Source of the DNA: Lycocorax pyrrhopterus obiensis | Taxonomy: Eukaryota > Chordata > Aves > Passeriformes > Paradisaeidae | Length of the DNA: 64,000 nucleotides | Assembly: GCA_014706295.1 (NCBI GenBank) | Contig: JACSVZ010000002.1 | Location: forward strand, 133,861,200 to 133,925,199 | Direction of reading: 5' to 3' | Part shown: one piece after another, positions 46,836 to 58,760 of the stretch | Layout of the letters: each line of letters begins with the position of its first letter | Numbering within the stretch: position 1 is the stretch's first letter | The notes under the pieces: model-generated | The model's input: only the letters and a program-made list of their open reading frames with translations | Told to the model about the DNA's origin: nothing | Database searches by the model: none | Program-made: the position numbers and the translations under genes

Positions 46836-49800
46836 GTAGGTCCAGAATTTCTGCACATTGCTCTTCACTGTTCTTTAGCTAAAAATATTTTCTGGAACAG
46901 AGAGTGCAGGCACCTTGCTTTGGGCTTTCCTAACTCCCACTGTGTTCAGTGCATCTTTCTGTTGATGAAAGCAGAGCAGGTACCACTCCTTGAACAAATC
47001 AGGCTCTTTTGTGCAGGAGAATACAGAAACACTCTAAATGTCAGGTGAATGTGCTGGACAAAATATGGGAAGCTGCTCAGATAACGCTGCAGACTGTTAG
47101 CAGAGATTGTTTTTTCTCAAGGAGCATAGAAGGTAAGAGGAGGGTGGCAGAGAGGAGGACTCTCCTGGGGGCTGTGTGACCTAGATGGGTGGCTCCTAAG
47201 ACCAATGGATCTCCATTCATCTTCCTAAAACACTAGGAATACTTCAACTAAATATTTCCACATGATCAATCAATTTCTACTCCATTAAAAACTTTTTTTT
47301 TTCCTTCAAAAAGACAGCCTCTTAATTGCTGCTGTCAGCTTACAATGACTACTTCTGACCTACCTAGAACATTGAATGTTACATTCCTTGTGATAGAGTG
47401 AGTCTGGATGAGTTGTTATCCAACTGTAGTTTTATGGCATACAACATGAAAGTTTATGTGATTTATGTGGTCTTGCCCTTGGTAGCAGTATAGCTGGACT
47501 GCTTATCACCTCCTATATTCTCCCCACAAAAGTTTCTATGAAAGTAAGTGAACAATTGGATGTGCAGACTCTTTTATAGAAATTTTGTTGCCGAGGGATA
47601 ATCTAAAAAAAAAAAAAAAAGAAAATTTCCTCAGTATAAGCCTTGTACTCACCTTGGGTTTTGCTGCCATTTTACCTAAAGGCCAGTTGTATCACTTCTG
47701 TGGATAATGAGAGTCAACAGGCTTGGGGACTGACACCTTTCTAATTTCTTTTCCCTGCCTCAAGTATAGGCAAAAGTTTAATTTCTCTTACTGTCTGGAA
47801 ATTTCATCTTTTTAAGGTTTTGTTCATCTAAGCTCTGTTTAGAGCTGTTGAATCCTTTGCCTTTGTTTTCAGGACTGGAAAGTAATTTGCCTCTAAGTAT
47901 TTTCCATACATAATCATTTAAATTCAGTGACAATTCACCTTTCATGCTTCTCTTATGAGCTGAGTAGATTGAACTCCTTTAATTTAGCATTGTGGGGCTT
48001 ATTTTTCAGTTGAAGGGTTACTTTTGTTCTCCTTCGAAGTTTTCAGGAAGTAAGTAGAAATAATAAAATTTATCATCAGAAATGTCATTTTAATCTGCTG
48101 GTGTTTTAATTCAATCCCATACGAACAGAGAAAGATTAAACTATTTTTACCCTAGTGCTGGACCCAGGTTTTATGGGAAGGCAGGCATGGCTTTAGATAA
48201 CCAAGCCTGTCTTTGAGCTGTCTCCTTCCAAGTCAAAATCTTTCAACCTTACTTGGGAACATATTATCTTGGAGAACAAAAAAAGAACATTGGAGTGACA
48301 AAACTTTTTCCAAAAAATCTTGTTGACTGGCATTAATTAGTTTTCTTGCATCTAATTATTGGTAATCACTATGATGACAACAGTGGAAAAAAAACCTTAG
48401 AGGTCTTAATTTTTCTGTGAGTGGTAAGGATATATTTAGGTAGCAGTAAATGCTATCACATTTTAATGAGGAGAAAAGATTTTTAACTAGCTTTTGAATC
48501 TAAATATAGGTATTTGCAGTTAATTTTAAGTGTGTGTAGGAGAGGAGGGGATGGCCTTTTACCAAAAGCGATGTTTTGCGTTGCTACATTGTTCATTGGA
48601 GCAAAATACTGGTTTGGGCCTGATTTGATATGCACATTTCTTTGTTAGAATTACTGAACAAAAAAAAGTCAGTGACTTGCGCACAATTGCACAGTAAAAT
48701 CCACTATGAACAAGCAGGCAGGTTTTCTTTCAATGCCCTCGATGCCATTCAGTGATCCATGTTCCCAGATTTTGTTTGCAGGGTGGTTCTTGGGCACACA
48801 TACTGCCACGTGGATCGAGAGCTGTCTCGCAGGCTGTCAGCAGAAAAGGCTGATCGTCTCTGCAGGGAGCTGGTGCCAAGCTGGGCGCTGCAGGGCTATT
48901 AATTCCAAACTCTTCCACCATCTGCTTTCAGGAAATAGAGAGGGGAACGTCACTGACCTTCGGGGTGTTTTTGCCTTTGGCTATTAAACAATCTTCGATA
49001 GTACTGAGCCCTGGCTCTGAGCTCTGCCTGCAGTCCCTTTCTCTCACTCCAGTTCCTACAGTGAGCTTGAAGGTGTCCAACCCATTAGAAACTTCTGAAC
49101 ACATTTCTTCTGAGTATTATAAAACTAGATAGAAAATTATGGGAGTGATAAATCAACCCTTTATATCCAGTGAGAAAGGATTCAAAACCAAATCAAAGAA
49201 TGCATCCAGACATTTCTTTAAAAGTGTGAGCACATGTCCCAGCTGCACGGGGACTCCTGCAGGCTGGGGTGGTGTTGCTTCCTTTGCAGTGGTGCCATGT
49301 CTTGCTCGTTGTTGTGCAGTGTAGGTCTGCACTAGCTATAAAACCTCAAAGTGATATAAAATGGTGAGGAACCCTACCTGCTTGTGCACAAACTCAGCAG
49401 CACTTATTCCCCATGTGTGGCACTGAGCTGGAGCAGGCATCCTGCTCACTTTGTGTCCCCAGGAGTGGTGACAGTCTCTGCCAGCTCCAGCATCTGATAT
49501 TGTTACATCAGTCTGGGTTCTGTAGTCTGGAGGTGAAAGACTAGGAGGGATAGCTAAAGCACTGGCACAAGATATAATGTGGGATAATGCTTAAACTGAA
49601 AATTGGGAGAACTCAGAACTCCCAGGCTTGCAGTTCTCTGAGAGGTTTTTTGAACCCCCCAAAATCCTTACTAGATGGCTGGTCTGCTTTGAAATATGGG
49701 TGGACAGCCACTTCTGCCCTCTGCCTGCATTGCCCAGCCATGCAAAAGAGTTGTGGTGAAAATAAAATAGCTGCCTTACATAAATCTGAATGCCCTTCCA

Positions 49801-49908
49801 GCTGGGGGAGAGGATGAAGCTTGATGTTACTAATGTGGTCTCAATGCTGTTTTTTTATCTGACACAATAAGACTGTCAGCATGGGGAATGAAATGCATTT
49901 CAGACTCA
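46836..49908. other. Unique DNA, nothing firmly identified
   Basis: An A-run lies near 47606-47621. Near 48780 a good acceptor-like site is followed by about 40 open codons, but no donor follows and the phase does not fit the chain. No named repeat is seen. Confidence 0.5.
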
Positions 49909-49958
49909 TGCACATCTGCACCAGCTTCTTGCACATCTGCACTGGCCTCTTGCACTTG
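49909..49958. repeat. Short tandem repeat, 21-bp unit, two copies plus a partial third
   Basis: The unit beginning tgcacatctgcac occurs at 49909 and 49930 with few differences, and a third partial copy (tgcacttg) follows at 49951. Confidence 0.85.
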
Positions 49959-52900
49959 TAGGATTTATTTTTGACTTATTCCATTGTGCTTGGAGTGCTT
50001 AAAGTGTCATTTGCAAAATTAATCCTTGAAATGGAGGAAGAATACTCATTGCATTTGCAGAAATTGAGTGGGGACTAAAATCCTCATTCAGCAAATATTG
50101 CAGATGTCATATTATGCTAAAAAAATTGGCAAAAATATTGGGTGGTTTTAGTCTAATTTTAAAACCACATAAAATTAATGGTCAATAGACATCTGTAACC
50201 TTTGAATATTTTGAAAATGAGAGAAGCTTTGAATTTACTATGGTCAATTTGAATAGTAAAACAGTTTTTAAGGTAAATACTGTAAAGAATATGTTATGAA
50301 CTTTTAAATTCTGTTTTGTTCTTTTAAATGATAGCTTTGGAACAGACACATTTGCATATTAGTTGGGTAACATTTCCACTTGAAAAGCAAAAGAAAAGAA
50401 AAAGTCTGTTTGTATTTAAATTAAATTTTGATGAAAAGTTTAGAAATGCCTAAACAATTTTTTTTCCTTTTTTCATGAAAAAGGAGATATTTTAGAGACA
50501 TTCCAACTATTGTTTCAGTCTGTGACTTTTTTTTTCTGAAAAGTGTGTTTTTTTCATTCTCGGGTGATACAAATTTGAGATTGATGGTTTAGGGAACTAT
50601 TCTGTGGAGCTATTTTTTTTTGCACTGATAGCTAAATAAGTTCCAAGCAATTAGTGGCAAAAGTTAAAGCCAAACACCTTTCTGAATGATTTATAACTTT
50701 ATCACCTTACATATTTATTTCCTCTTTTTTAAGTCAGAGTTTTATTTTGTCAGGTGATGTTCAGCATCCAAATAGTGACTCTCCTACTGTAGAGCTTCTA
50801 TTCAAAACTGGAAACATATTGTTAATAAAATGCATTGTGTCTGCAAGAGCCTGCCATTAAATGATGTGCTGGAAACAGTTCAATATTTGTTGTACAATAG
50901 TATTAGGGAAGGGAAGTAATAATACAGTGTCCTTTTCTAGTAGCTGAGCAAGTTATTAGTCTTAGACTAAATGTCTTTGTGTCAAACAATAGTTTAGTGT
51001 TGAGTTTTTCTGTGGTCTTTTGCCAGAAGCATTATGAATAGCAAAGAAGTTGCTGCATCAGTCCTTTAACCAGTCTGTTCGGGAAGAAAATGTGCTTTCA
51101 TCACACGTTTACAAGTCTGACATGAAAATACTATTAAAAGGAACAGTCTTTAAGTCTTCTTTGACCAGTTTTGTCCTCAGACAGGTGTAAATGTGTGCAA
51201 ATAAAATTATTGCAGTATATTACTAGTTTCTGATTCTCCTGTCTTCTCCCAAAGGCAGAACTGCAGGGGCTGAGGCATCTGCTGCTGTTCTGCAGAAGGA
51301 CAGAGCTAATCACTATATTGGCATTCAATCTCTCCCTTGTGTAATCCTTGTCCCTTCCCCGCATTCCATATTCCTTCTGTAAATATTAATGTGTTGTCTT
51401 GTTTGAATTTTAAGACTGATCTTTTTCCCTTAAGGCAAATTTTCTGTAATTATTTATGCTATTACCTATTTCTGAAAGATTTTCTTAAAAGCTGTAAACT
51501 CAGTTTGGGGATATAAAACAAAACACTTTTCTTTCCTTGACAGTGAAGATGAAGGAAAGCTAGAAGTGTTTATTTGTTAAAACATTCAAACTTATTTAGA
51601 ATTCAGACAGCAATTCCTGTCTGTTCAGACAAATATTTGTTCCTCCTGTAAAGGTGGTTCCCAGTGCAATGTGATGGACTGGGTATTCATGCCAGTCTCT
51701 CTTCATCAGTGATTTAAAAAGCAACAAAAATTAACATTTTGGAGTAGATGATCTTGCAAGTAAGAAAGAATCTAGAAAATATTCACTGTTGTGGTACCTT
51801 CCTCATGAACATTTTCAGAGAGTTGGGAATTGTCAGTCTCTCCTTTCATCCCTCAACATGGGCAAAAGACTCCCACGCCACAAAGCTGCCTGTGGTGCAC
51901 TGAGAAGCCAAACAGTGCAATAGCAGCAGCACTCATGCCTTGTTTTAGGTATTAGTTTCTTCCTTCCCTACTGTACAGTGCCAGAGAGGAAGGCAGGTGT
52001 CCTTTTCCCAGCTTCTCTTCTACTTTGCTTTCTCCCTCTTCTCAGGTCTTAAGGTTGCAGAGCACTCAGGCTGTGTGTGCATAATCTACTGATGTTTTGG
52101 TATTTATTTATCTTATTTTGGTCTTTCCAAGCTGTCTGGAAGTGAATGATGTAAGAACAACACTTGCATCCTTAGTTAAGTTGCTGCTAATTTTGAATAG
52201 GTGCAGCACTGCTGTAATTCTTACCGGGAATCCCAGACATGTCCTTCTCTCAATAGGCAGATGTCTACTTTTGCCTATAATAATATATGAACCCTAGAAG
52301 AGATTATACCGGAATCATACTAAATACATATGTTTTCTTTTGTTTCCATGGTACCCTTCATGGTAAAATAGATTGTAGATTACATTAGCTGTGTTTCTGG
52401 GTTTGAGTTCATTTTGGTGTAGTTTTTTTCTTTTCCTGTGTTGTGCTAAAAATCTCTAAGCTGTTATTAGTAAGGCACTATTTTCTGAGTGAAGAAAATA
52501 AATACCACTTGACAGTTCACAACTGCTTTTAAACAGAAGAAGCCATTACTGCAGTAAGATGTGATGGCAGACAGAGTGACTCTGACATAGCGTGCCTGAC
52601 CTTCGCACGCCAAGTGCTGGTCCAGCTGCTGTGGCTCTTTCTGTCAGTGATGGCTGGGGTCTAGCAACAGCAACAGGAGTGTGAAACCCTTGTATTCAGG
52701 AGGCTCATCTATCTTCTGCCTTTGTGGTGTTTAAATGGTTACTAGGAAAGACAATGAAAGGCCTGTTTGGAGAGGAAGGGGGTTAGACACAAACTGGTTC
52801 CCAGTCCATTCTGCATGTGAATAGCGCAACACTGCAGCAACAGTAGCACGAATGGGAGATTTGTTTATTTTTAGCTATGTTACAGTGGTTTCCCATTTGT

Positions 52901-55474
52901 TTGTTATCTTGGATGTAAGCTGCAGGCTTTTATGTCCGCATGGGCCCTCGGAATGCATGTAGAAAGAAAATGTACATTAGGAGCAGAGCTAGAGTTGTTT
53001 TTAGCAAGAGGCTTTTAGAGGTTTTTGTAGCCTAGAGAAACTTACTTCCATGCACTGATTATATAGTTGCTTGAATCTTTTCATTGTTAGCCCTAATAGG
53101 ATCATCCCTGTTTGGGATGATGACAGTCATCACCTTAGTAAATCCTTCCAATTTACATTGCTGCTGTGAGCAGTTTTCTGTTGTACTGTGGAATAAATCT
53201 AATGTATCAAGTGCATTGGAAATTCAGTAAGAAACACTTATTTCATGTTTCTTCCATCTGTTGTGCTTCTCAAACCTGTAACTACATGGGAGGAATGTGG
53301 AAAGTAAAAATTATAGGTCCTATAAGTCCCGGAAAAACCATTAGCAAAATATTACTGCATGGGAAGCGTGCATGGATATTTCTGAAACTACTACCACTGT
53401 GGCTACTTCTCATCAGGGAAAGTTCCTTATTTTCTCAAGAGTCCAATACAAGAAAAGAATATATGCAAACTTGAAATGAGTGGTGGCTAGGAATCTACTC
53501 CAAATACATTTGCAACTAGACCTCCTACTTGTTTGGGCTAGTTGGATTTCTATGGTGTGCAAGACAAGGTGCTGAGCAATACTCTAGAAGACAGCTGCTG
53601 AACCTTCACTGCTGGGCTTGTGTCTCTTTTTTTTTTTTTTTTCCACTTCTTGTCACTGCTTCTTTATGTTGGCCAAGAACACTTTGTCCAGCTTTTATCC
53701 ATGAATTCTCAGATTTGGGTTAAGTCTAATAGCTTTCTATCCCATTGCAATTAAACTGTTTTTATGCACTGTGTCACATGGTAGGCAGCGACAGAAGGCT
53801 GTAACCAGCAAGAATCTGTTGGGTTTTTTTCCCTTGGGAAGACCCTTTGAACACAAAATGCTTGTAAGAGACACATGGTAACCAGCCCAGCACAGCATCA
53901 CAGTTCTCTGGGGACATGTTGGTTGGGCAAGTCAGTGATCTCCATCTGAAATGTGGGGTTTTGTAGGAGTAGCGCTGCTGCATGAGTACAATAAAATGCC
54001 TGAAATAACCAGTGTCAGAGAAATGAGAGAGGAGGGCAGCAGCTGACGTTAGTTTCATGTACCTCAGTCTGACAGATTCATGTAGCACAGACATATGGTC
54101 TGGATATAGATCCCGAGATGCAAGAGTCTACATCCACTCTTTGGTGGTGAAATATGAAAATACAGCCCGCGTTTCTAGAGCATCACTCTTAACTGTTGGC
54201 TGGGCCACATGGAAGTTGTCAGAACAGCTACAGCCTTTTAACTAAAAGCCTCAGAAGGAAGGTCTATATATGTTTGTTTCTATATTAATATGGTCTAAAA
54301 GGAGATCAAGAATCTGCCATGGTGCATGCAAATAAAGAGGTGCTTATGTTGATGCCCAGGCACACAAGTGCCATGCTGACACAGATCTGTGATTTCCAAA
54401 TTGAACTTTCTGAACAATGACAAGTTCATTTTGCCACATGTTTCTGCACTGTGCTGGAACAGATCCAAACCCCTCATATCAACATCACAAATGAAATTGT
54501 GTGAAAGTGTCTGTTTTCAGATTAGAAAGATTTTTTTTTATTTGGCGTCTTCTTTAGGAAGTAACAAAAATGGACCACAAGTGACAAATATGTGCCATAC
54601 AGAAACCTTTCCATTGAAATTGATACATCCCTGCAAAACAGTGTACCCCTGAGGGAACAGCATAATTCTGTGGGGTGGAAAAAAAAAACCCAAAACAACA
54701 AAACCCACCCAAAAAATTTTGTCAAGTTTTGACAAGATCTAGTCTCTTTTCAGAGAAGTCTCAGAGTGAAAGGATTAATTCAACTATTTGGTTCTCTTTT
54801 TTTCTCTTAATAGAAAAAAGAAAAAAAAAGACAACAATTTTTCCCTAAAGATACCTTTTTTTAAATATACTGCAGCCCCCAGCCTTCTGACACAAGCATC
54901 CATCTAGCACTGCCTGCTAGGTGATATAAAAAATTACTGGCCTGGAACCAAATGTCTCACTGAAAACGAACATGAACAGAAGTGTCATTCAGACTTAAAA
55001 GTGTTAGCTAGAAAAGCTAAATGCTTCTCTATGTGCCCTTATAATTTGCCTTTTTCTAATTTGTCAATTGATGCTACCAAAGTCTGTATACTCCCTTTCC
55101 TCAGACTACAGACCTATGTATGAAAGAACAGATTGACAATGTTGTGCATAGTCCAAATGAGTGGTAGAAAGGGATACACAACACTTGGGACAGGTGCTAG
55201 TGCTTGGTGATGTTTTTGAGGATCAGATGCATTGGCATGTGCAGTCTGTTGCACATATCAGTCAAAATTCTGTCCCTGCCAACATTACTTCTGTACTCAC
55301 AGGAGCACTGTGTGGTGCACATAGGTCCAATAGGTTAGAGCTTGTTAGCTAAAAAATACACTGCTGCTTTAATAATGTAGTGTAGTGTTCACACTGCTCC
55401 TTTTAAAGTATCAGGTGATATACGAATGAAAAATTTTATTTAGTGTATTGATCAGCTTATTTAAGAGGTGATCT
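49959..55474. other. AT-rich unique DNA, nothing identified
   Basis: It contains a T-run at 53628-53642 and an A-rich patch at 54815-54835. Open frames up to about 105 codons have no domain. No named repeat or RNA gene is seen. Confidence 0.55.
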
Positions 55475-55665
55475 CAAGATCTCTCATGAGACCCCACTTG
55501 GAGTACTTGCACCCAGCTCTGGGGCACCCAGCACAGGATGGGTTCCTGCTCCCCATGGCAGGGGGAGTTGAAACTTGGTGATCTTTAAGGTCCTTTCCAA
55601 CCTAAGCCATTCTACAATTCTATGATGCTTTGATGCTGTGATGCTACGATTATATGATTCTTGTC
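55475..55665 (+). mobile_element. CR1 3'-end fragment, sense, with extended tail repeat
   Basis: It starts in the ORF2 C-terminus ('gagaccccacttggagtact', the family's RPHLEY-type block), jumps to the 3' UTR, and ends in an expanded degenerate tail built of atgct and gattct-like units (55610-55662). An internal deletion joins coding sequence to the UTR. It abuts a CR1 in the opposite orientation. Confidence 0.85.
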
Positions 55666-57275
55666 AAAGTCCGTCTCCAACTTTCTTGTAGGCCCCTTTC
55701 AGGAACTGGAAAGCTGCAATTAGGTGCCTCCCAAAGCCTTCCCTTTGCCAGGCTGAAAAATTCCAATTGTCTCAGCTTTTCTTCATAGTAGAGGTGCTCC
55801 ATCCCTCTAATCATCTTGGTGGCCTCCTCTGGACTCACTCCAACAGGTCAATGTGCTTCCTGTGCTGGGGACCCCCAGCATTCCAGGTGGGGTCTCACCA
55901 GAGCAGAGTAGAGGGGCAGAATCCCCTCCCTTGCCCTGCTGCCCACGCTGCTTTTGGTGCAGCCCAGGATACATTTGGCTTTCTGGGCAGCAAGTGCACA
56001 TTGCTGGGTTGTGTCCAGCCTCTCACCCACTAGCACCCCCAGATCCTTCTTGGCAGGGCTGTTCTTGATCATCCCCCAGCCTGTGTTGATACCAAGGGTG
56101 ACCCCAACACCAGCACTTGGTCTTGTTGAACCTCATAAGATTCCCATGGGCCACTTCTTGATCTTGTCCAGGTCCCTCTGGATGGATCCCATCCTTCAGG
56201 TGTGTCACCCACAGGTGTGTCAGCTTGGTGTCTTCTGCAAATTTGCTGAGGGTACACTCGATCCCTTTGTCTGCGTCATTAATAGAGATATTAAATAGCA
56301 CTGGTCCCAATTCTGACTCCTGAGAGACACCAGTTGTCTCTGATGTCCATCAGGTCTCTGAGCCTTTGACCACTACCCTCTGGATGTGACTGTCCAACCA
56401 ATTCCTTATCCATCCAACAGTCCACCCATCAAATCCTTCTCTCTCCAATTTAAAGAGCAGGATGTTGTGAGGGACCCTGTCAAAGGCTTTGCAGAAGTCC
56501 AGGAAAATGACGTCTGTAGCCCTTCCCTTGCCCACTGATGCAGTCACTCCATGCAGTCAGTAGGTCACTGGGTAGGTCAGTCAAGGCTTGCCCTTGGTGA
56601 AGCCGTGCTGGCTGTCTCAAATCACCTCCCTGTCCTCCATGTACCTTAGCATAACTTCTAGAAGGATCTGTTCTGTGATCTTCCCAGGCACAGAGGTGAG
56701 GCTGACAGGTCAGTAGTTCCCAGAGTGCAGCTTTCTACCCTTTTAAGAGATGGGTACAATGTTTCCCTTTTTCCAGTCACCTGGGACTTCACTTGACTGC
56801 CATGATTTTTTGAAGATCATGGAGAGTGTTTTGGCAACGACATCAGTCAATTCCCTCAGGACTCTAAAATGCATCTCATCAGGTCCCAGACTTATCTGTC
56901 CATGTTCAGGTGATCATGAACCTGGATCTTCACTTGCAGTGGGAAGTAGCTCAGCCTTCTCCTCATCCACTGTTACCAGTTTGCCAGCATTGTTTACCAG
57001 ACACGTTCTTTGACCTTCCTTTTCTGGTTAACATACCTACATTTGCTTCCTTCCCTTTAGTTTTACCAGCAGTTCCCTACTCAGCCATGCCAGTCTCTTG
57101 CCCTCCTTGCCCATTTTCTTGCTCCTGGGGGTGGCTAGATGGAAGATTTCCTTAAAGATCTGCCAGCTCTGTTCCTCTCCCTTGTCCCTGAAGGCAGTTA
57201 TCTAGGGGATCCTGTTTACTACCTACTTGAACAGCTGCAAGTTTGCTTTCCTGAAGGGGACCTAGCTTTACTGCA
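55666..57275 (-). mobile_element. CR1 LINE fragment, antisense, reverse transcriptase region
   Basis: The minus strand shows, in order from the right, a decayed pre-RT linker and then RT blocks in the frame at 56350-56547 ('[20 protein letters not shown]', '[15 protein letters not shown]'). The frame at 56023-56310 has 'GIECTLSKFAEDTKL'; the catalytic block at 56230-56241 reads F-A-E-D where the family has F-A-D-D. Frames at 55848-56072 and 55650-55838 carry the C-terminal domain, including 'QQCALAAQKAKCILGC' and 'EEATKMIRGMEHLYYEEKLR'. Its 3' UTR is missing: the element stops within the ORF2 C-terminus where it meets the sense fragment. Stops and frameshifts are present, so it is dead. Confidence 0.93.
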
Positions 57276-57282
57276 GTGTAAA

Positions 57283-57365
57283 GTGTTCAAGGCCAGGTTG
57301 TGTGGGGGGTTGAACTAGGTGATTTTCAATGTCCCTCCCAATCTTAAACTTTCTATCATTCTAAG
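57283..57365 (+). mobile_element. CR1 3'-end fragment, sense
   Basis: 'aagtgttcaaggccaggttg', 'ggttgaactaggtgattttc' and 'cattctaagtc' are the CR1 3' end. It is the third piece of the opposed CR1 cluster. Confidence 0.82.
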
Positions 57366-57663
57366 TCATGGACAGACTCCAGCAAGCTGACTTGCTGTTA
57401 ACAAAAGCAAACAAGCAAAAACGTGGACACTCTACGTGTGAAATTAAAATTTAGTTTGGCATTCAGGACTAAACCCAACCCAGCGTGACATCCGGCGTAC
57501 TTTGACAGGTGATGCGACACGTCTGTGGGGCACAGACGGACCCGCACGCTGGGTCCTTCGGCTGATCCTGCCCGCAGTGTCGGTGTTGCTGATGGCTCCG
57601 TGCCCGCTGGCAGCGCCCCGGGGGCCGCTGAAACCCCTCCGTTCTCCGCCGGGGCCGGGGCCG

Positions 57664-57795
57664 AGGGCAGGGGCAGGGAAGGGGCAGGGGCAGGGGCAGG
57701 GGCAAGGGCAGGAGCAGGGGCAGGGGCAGGGAAGGGCCAGGGGCAAGGGCAGGGGCAAGGGCAGGAGCAGGGGCAGGGGCAGGGGCAGGGGCAGG
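57664..57795 (+). repeat. GGGGCA hexanucleotide array, first
   Basis: About 130 bases are built mainly of GGGGCA, with variants GGAGCA, GGGAAG, AGGGCA and GGGCCA. The G-runs of three or four recur at a spacing suited to G-quadruplexes. On the plus strand the three frames would encode Gly-Ala, Gly-Gln and Gly-Arg repeats; on the minus strand Cys-Pro, Ala-Pro and Pro-Leu. No frame contains a stop within the pure repeat. Confidence 0.95.
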
Positions 57796-57937
57796 TATGG
57801 ATGCTGAAAAAGCTCCAGCAGAGAATTTCTTCAGCTCTGCAGCATTTATGTGGGAGTTCTGTCTTTCTCATGCAAGTAATTCAAAACGATGTTACAGTTT
57901 TGTAAACTTCTTGCAGCTGCAGGTTGTTTTGCAGAAT

Positions 57938-58158
57938 TGTTATGGTTCTAACTAGAAAAACATTCAGAGGTGGGTGTCTTAGAACTTGACCAATCCCCTT
58001 AAGGGGTGGATGGCAAAAAACCAATTACCTTATGCCACTTAATACACTTTGCGAACTAACATATAAAAGCCTTCTGAGAATTCGTTAAAGGTGCGTCCAT
58101 TTATCCCTGAGCTTGGACTTCGTGTCGTTTCTCTACTCGTCCGTGGGGAAAACAGCGA
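57938..58158 (+). mobile_element. LTR fragment related to the one at 29.4 kb
   Basis: The order CCAAT (57991), a GGGGTGG block, a second CCAAT (58020), CTTATG, then TATAAAA (58062-58068) and a pyrimidine-rich CpG-bearing stretch ('tgtcgtttctctactcgtcc') follows the LTR at 29407-29640 block by block. It keeps more U3 at its left end. The AATAAA is replaced by GTTAAA. The right end runs straight into the second hexamer array, so the LTR 3' end is lost or has been rebuilt by the repeat. No internal retroviral genes are present. Confidence 0.65.
58062..58068 (+). promoter_or_regulatory. TATA box of the LTR fragment (TATAAAA)
   Basis: It lies about 40 bases downstream of a CCAAT box, in the position matching TATATAAG of the LTR at 29.4 kb. 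Transcription from it would run into the second GGGGCA array within about 100 bases. Confidence 0.5.
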
Positions 58159-58272
58159 CGGGCAGGGGCAGGGGCAGGGGCAGGCCAGGGGCAGGGAACG
58201 TCCAGGGGCAGGGAAGGTCCAGGGGCAGGGGCAGGGGCAGGGAAGGTCCAGGGGCAGGGGCAGGGGCAGGGC
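58159..58272 (+). repeat. GGGGCA hexanucleotide array, second, with higher-order variants
   Basis: It is built of GGGGCA units interrupted at intervals by a 'gggaaggtcca' or 'gggaacgtcca' variant. This gives a higher-order pattern different from the first array (which uses GGAGCA and AGGGCA variants). Same strand orientation as the first array. Confidence 0.95.
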
Positions 58273-58760
58273 TGGCACCGCTGCGTCCCCCTCGCCTCGG
58301 CCCGACAGCGAACGGGGCTGCGAGCCCGGCGGTGTTCGTGCGCCGGGGCGATGACAGAGCCACTGTCCATCCCCCTGCCGTGCCCTCCCGGCTGTACAGA
58401 ATGCTCTAAGAGCCGCTCGTCTCTTCTTCAACACCCCCCGCCCCACCTTCCGTGGGGATGCGGCGGGTGCGCCAGTGGCTGTCCCCCGGCTCTCCCACCG
58501 CAGCAGGCGATGGAATCCTGCAGGGCTGGGATCCTTGCGCAAGGTTATGGGACCCTTTGGAGTGAAACAGCACTTAAAATAAATAGTTCCTCTAGGCAGC
58601 AGTGTGACTTGTTCCATAGGTGCTTCCCGGTCCACAGGCTGAGCCAAGCCCAGCCCTCGCTGCTGTCCCTGGGCACCGCGTTCCTGGCTTTGGGTTGTAA
58701 AGGATGTTCCGCTCTGCTCCAGCTCCGAGCGGCTCCTGTAGTGCCACGGAGGACGTAGCA

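Larger units (their letters stand above)
57480..58760. other. CpG-rich segment containing two hexamer arrays and an LTR fragment
   Basis: Between AT-rich flanks the sequence turns strongly GC- and CpG-rich at 57480-57660 and 58273-58520. The density of CG is far above the rest of the window except for the LTR at 17.6 kb. It encloses two GGGGCA arrays and a TATA-bearing LTR fragment. Long overlapping open frames on both strands (up to 289 codons, minus strand 58039-58908) arise because the arrays lack stops in every frame; none has a recognised domain. It may act as a CpG island or promoter, or be a GC-rich mobile element I cannot name. Confidence 0.7.

Noticed and set aside
48780..48990. Acceptor-like site followed by an open frame
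   Set aside because: The phase does not fit the candidate chain and no donor is present.
52126..52295. 54-codon open frame after a pyrimidine tract
   Set aside because: Internal donor-like sites are weak, the phase does not fit and the leucine-rich peptide matches nothing known to me.
57398..57905. Overlapping frames of 78-157 codons with Pro-Cys or Gly-Gln repeats
   Set aside because: They are direct translations of the hexamer array and are not evidence of a gene.
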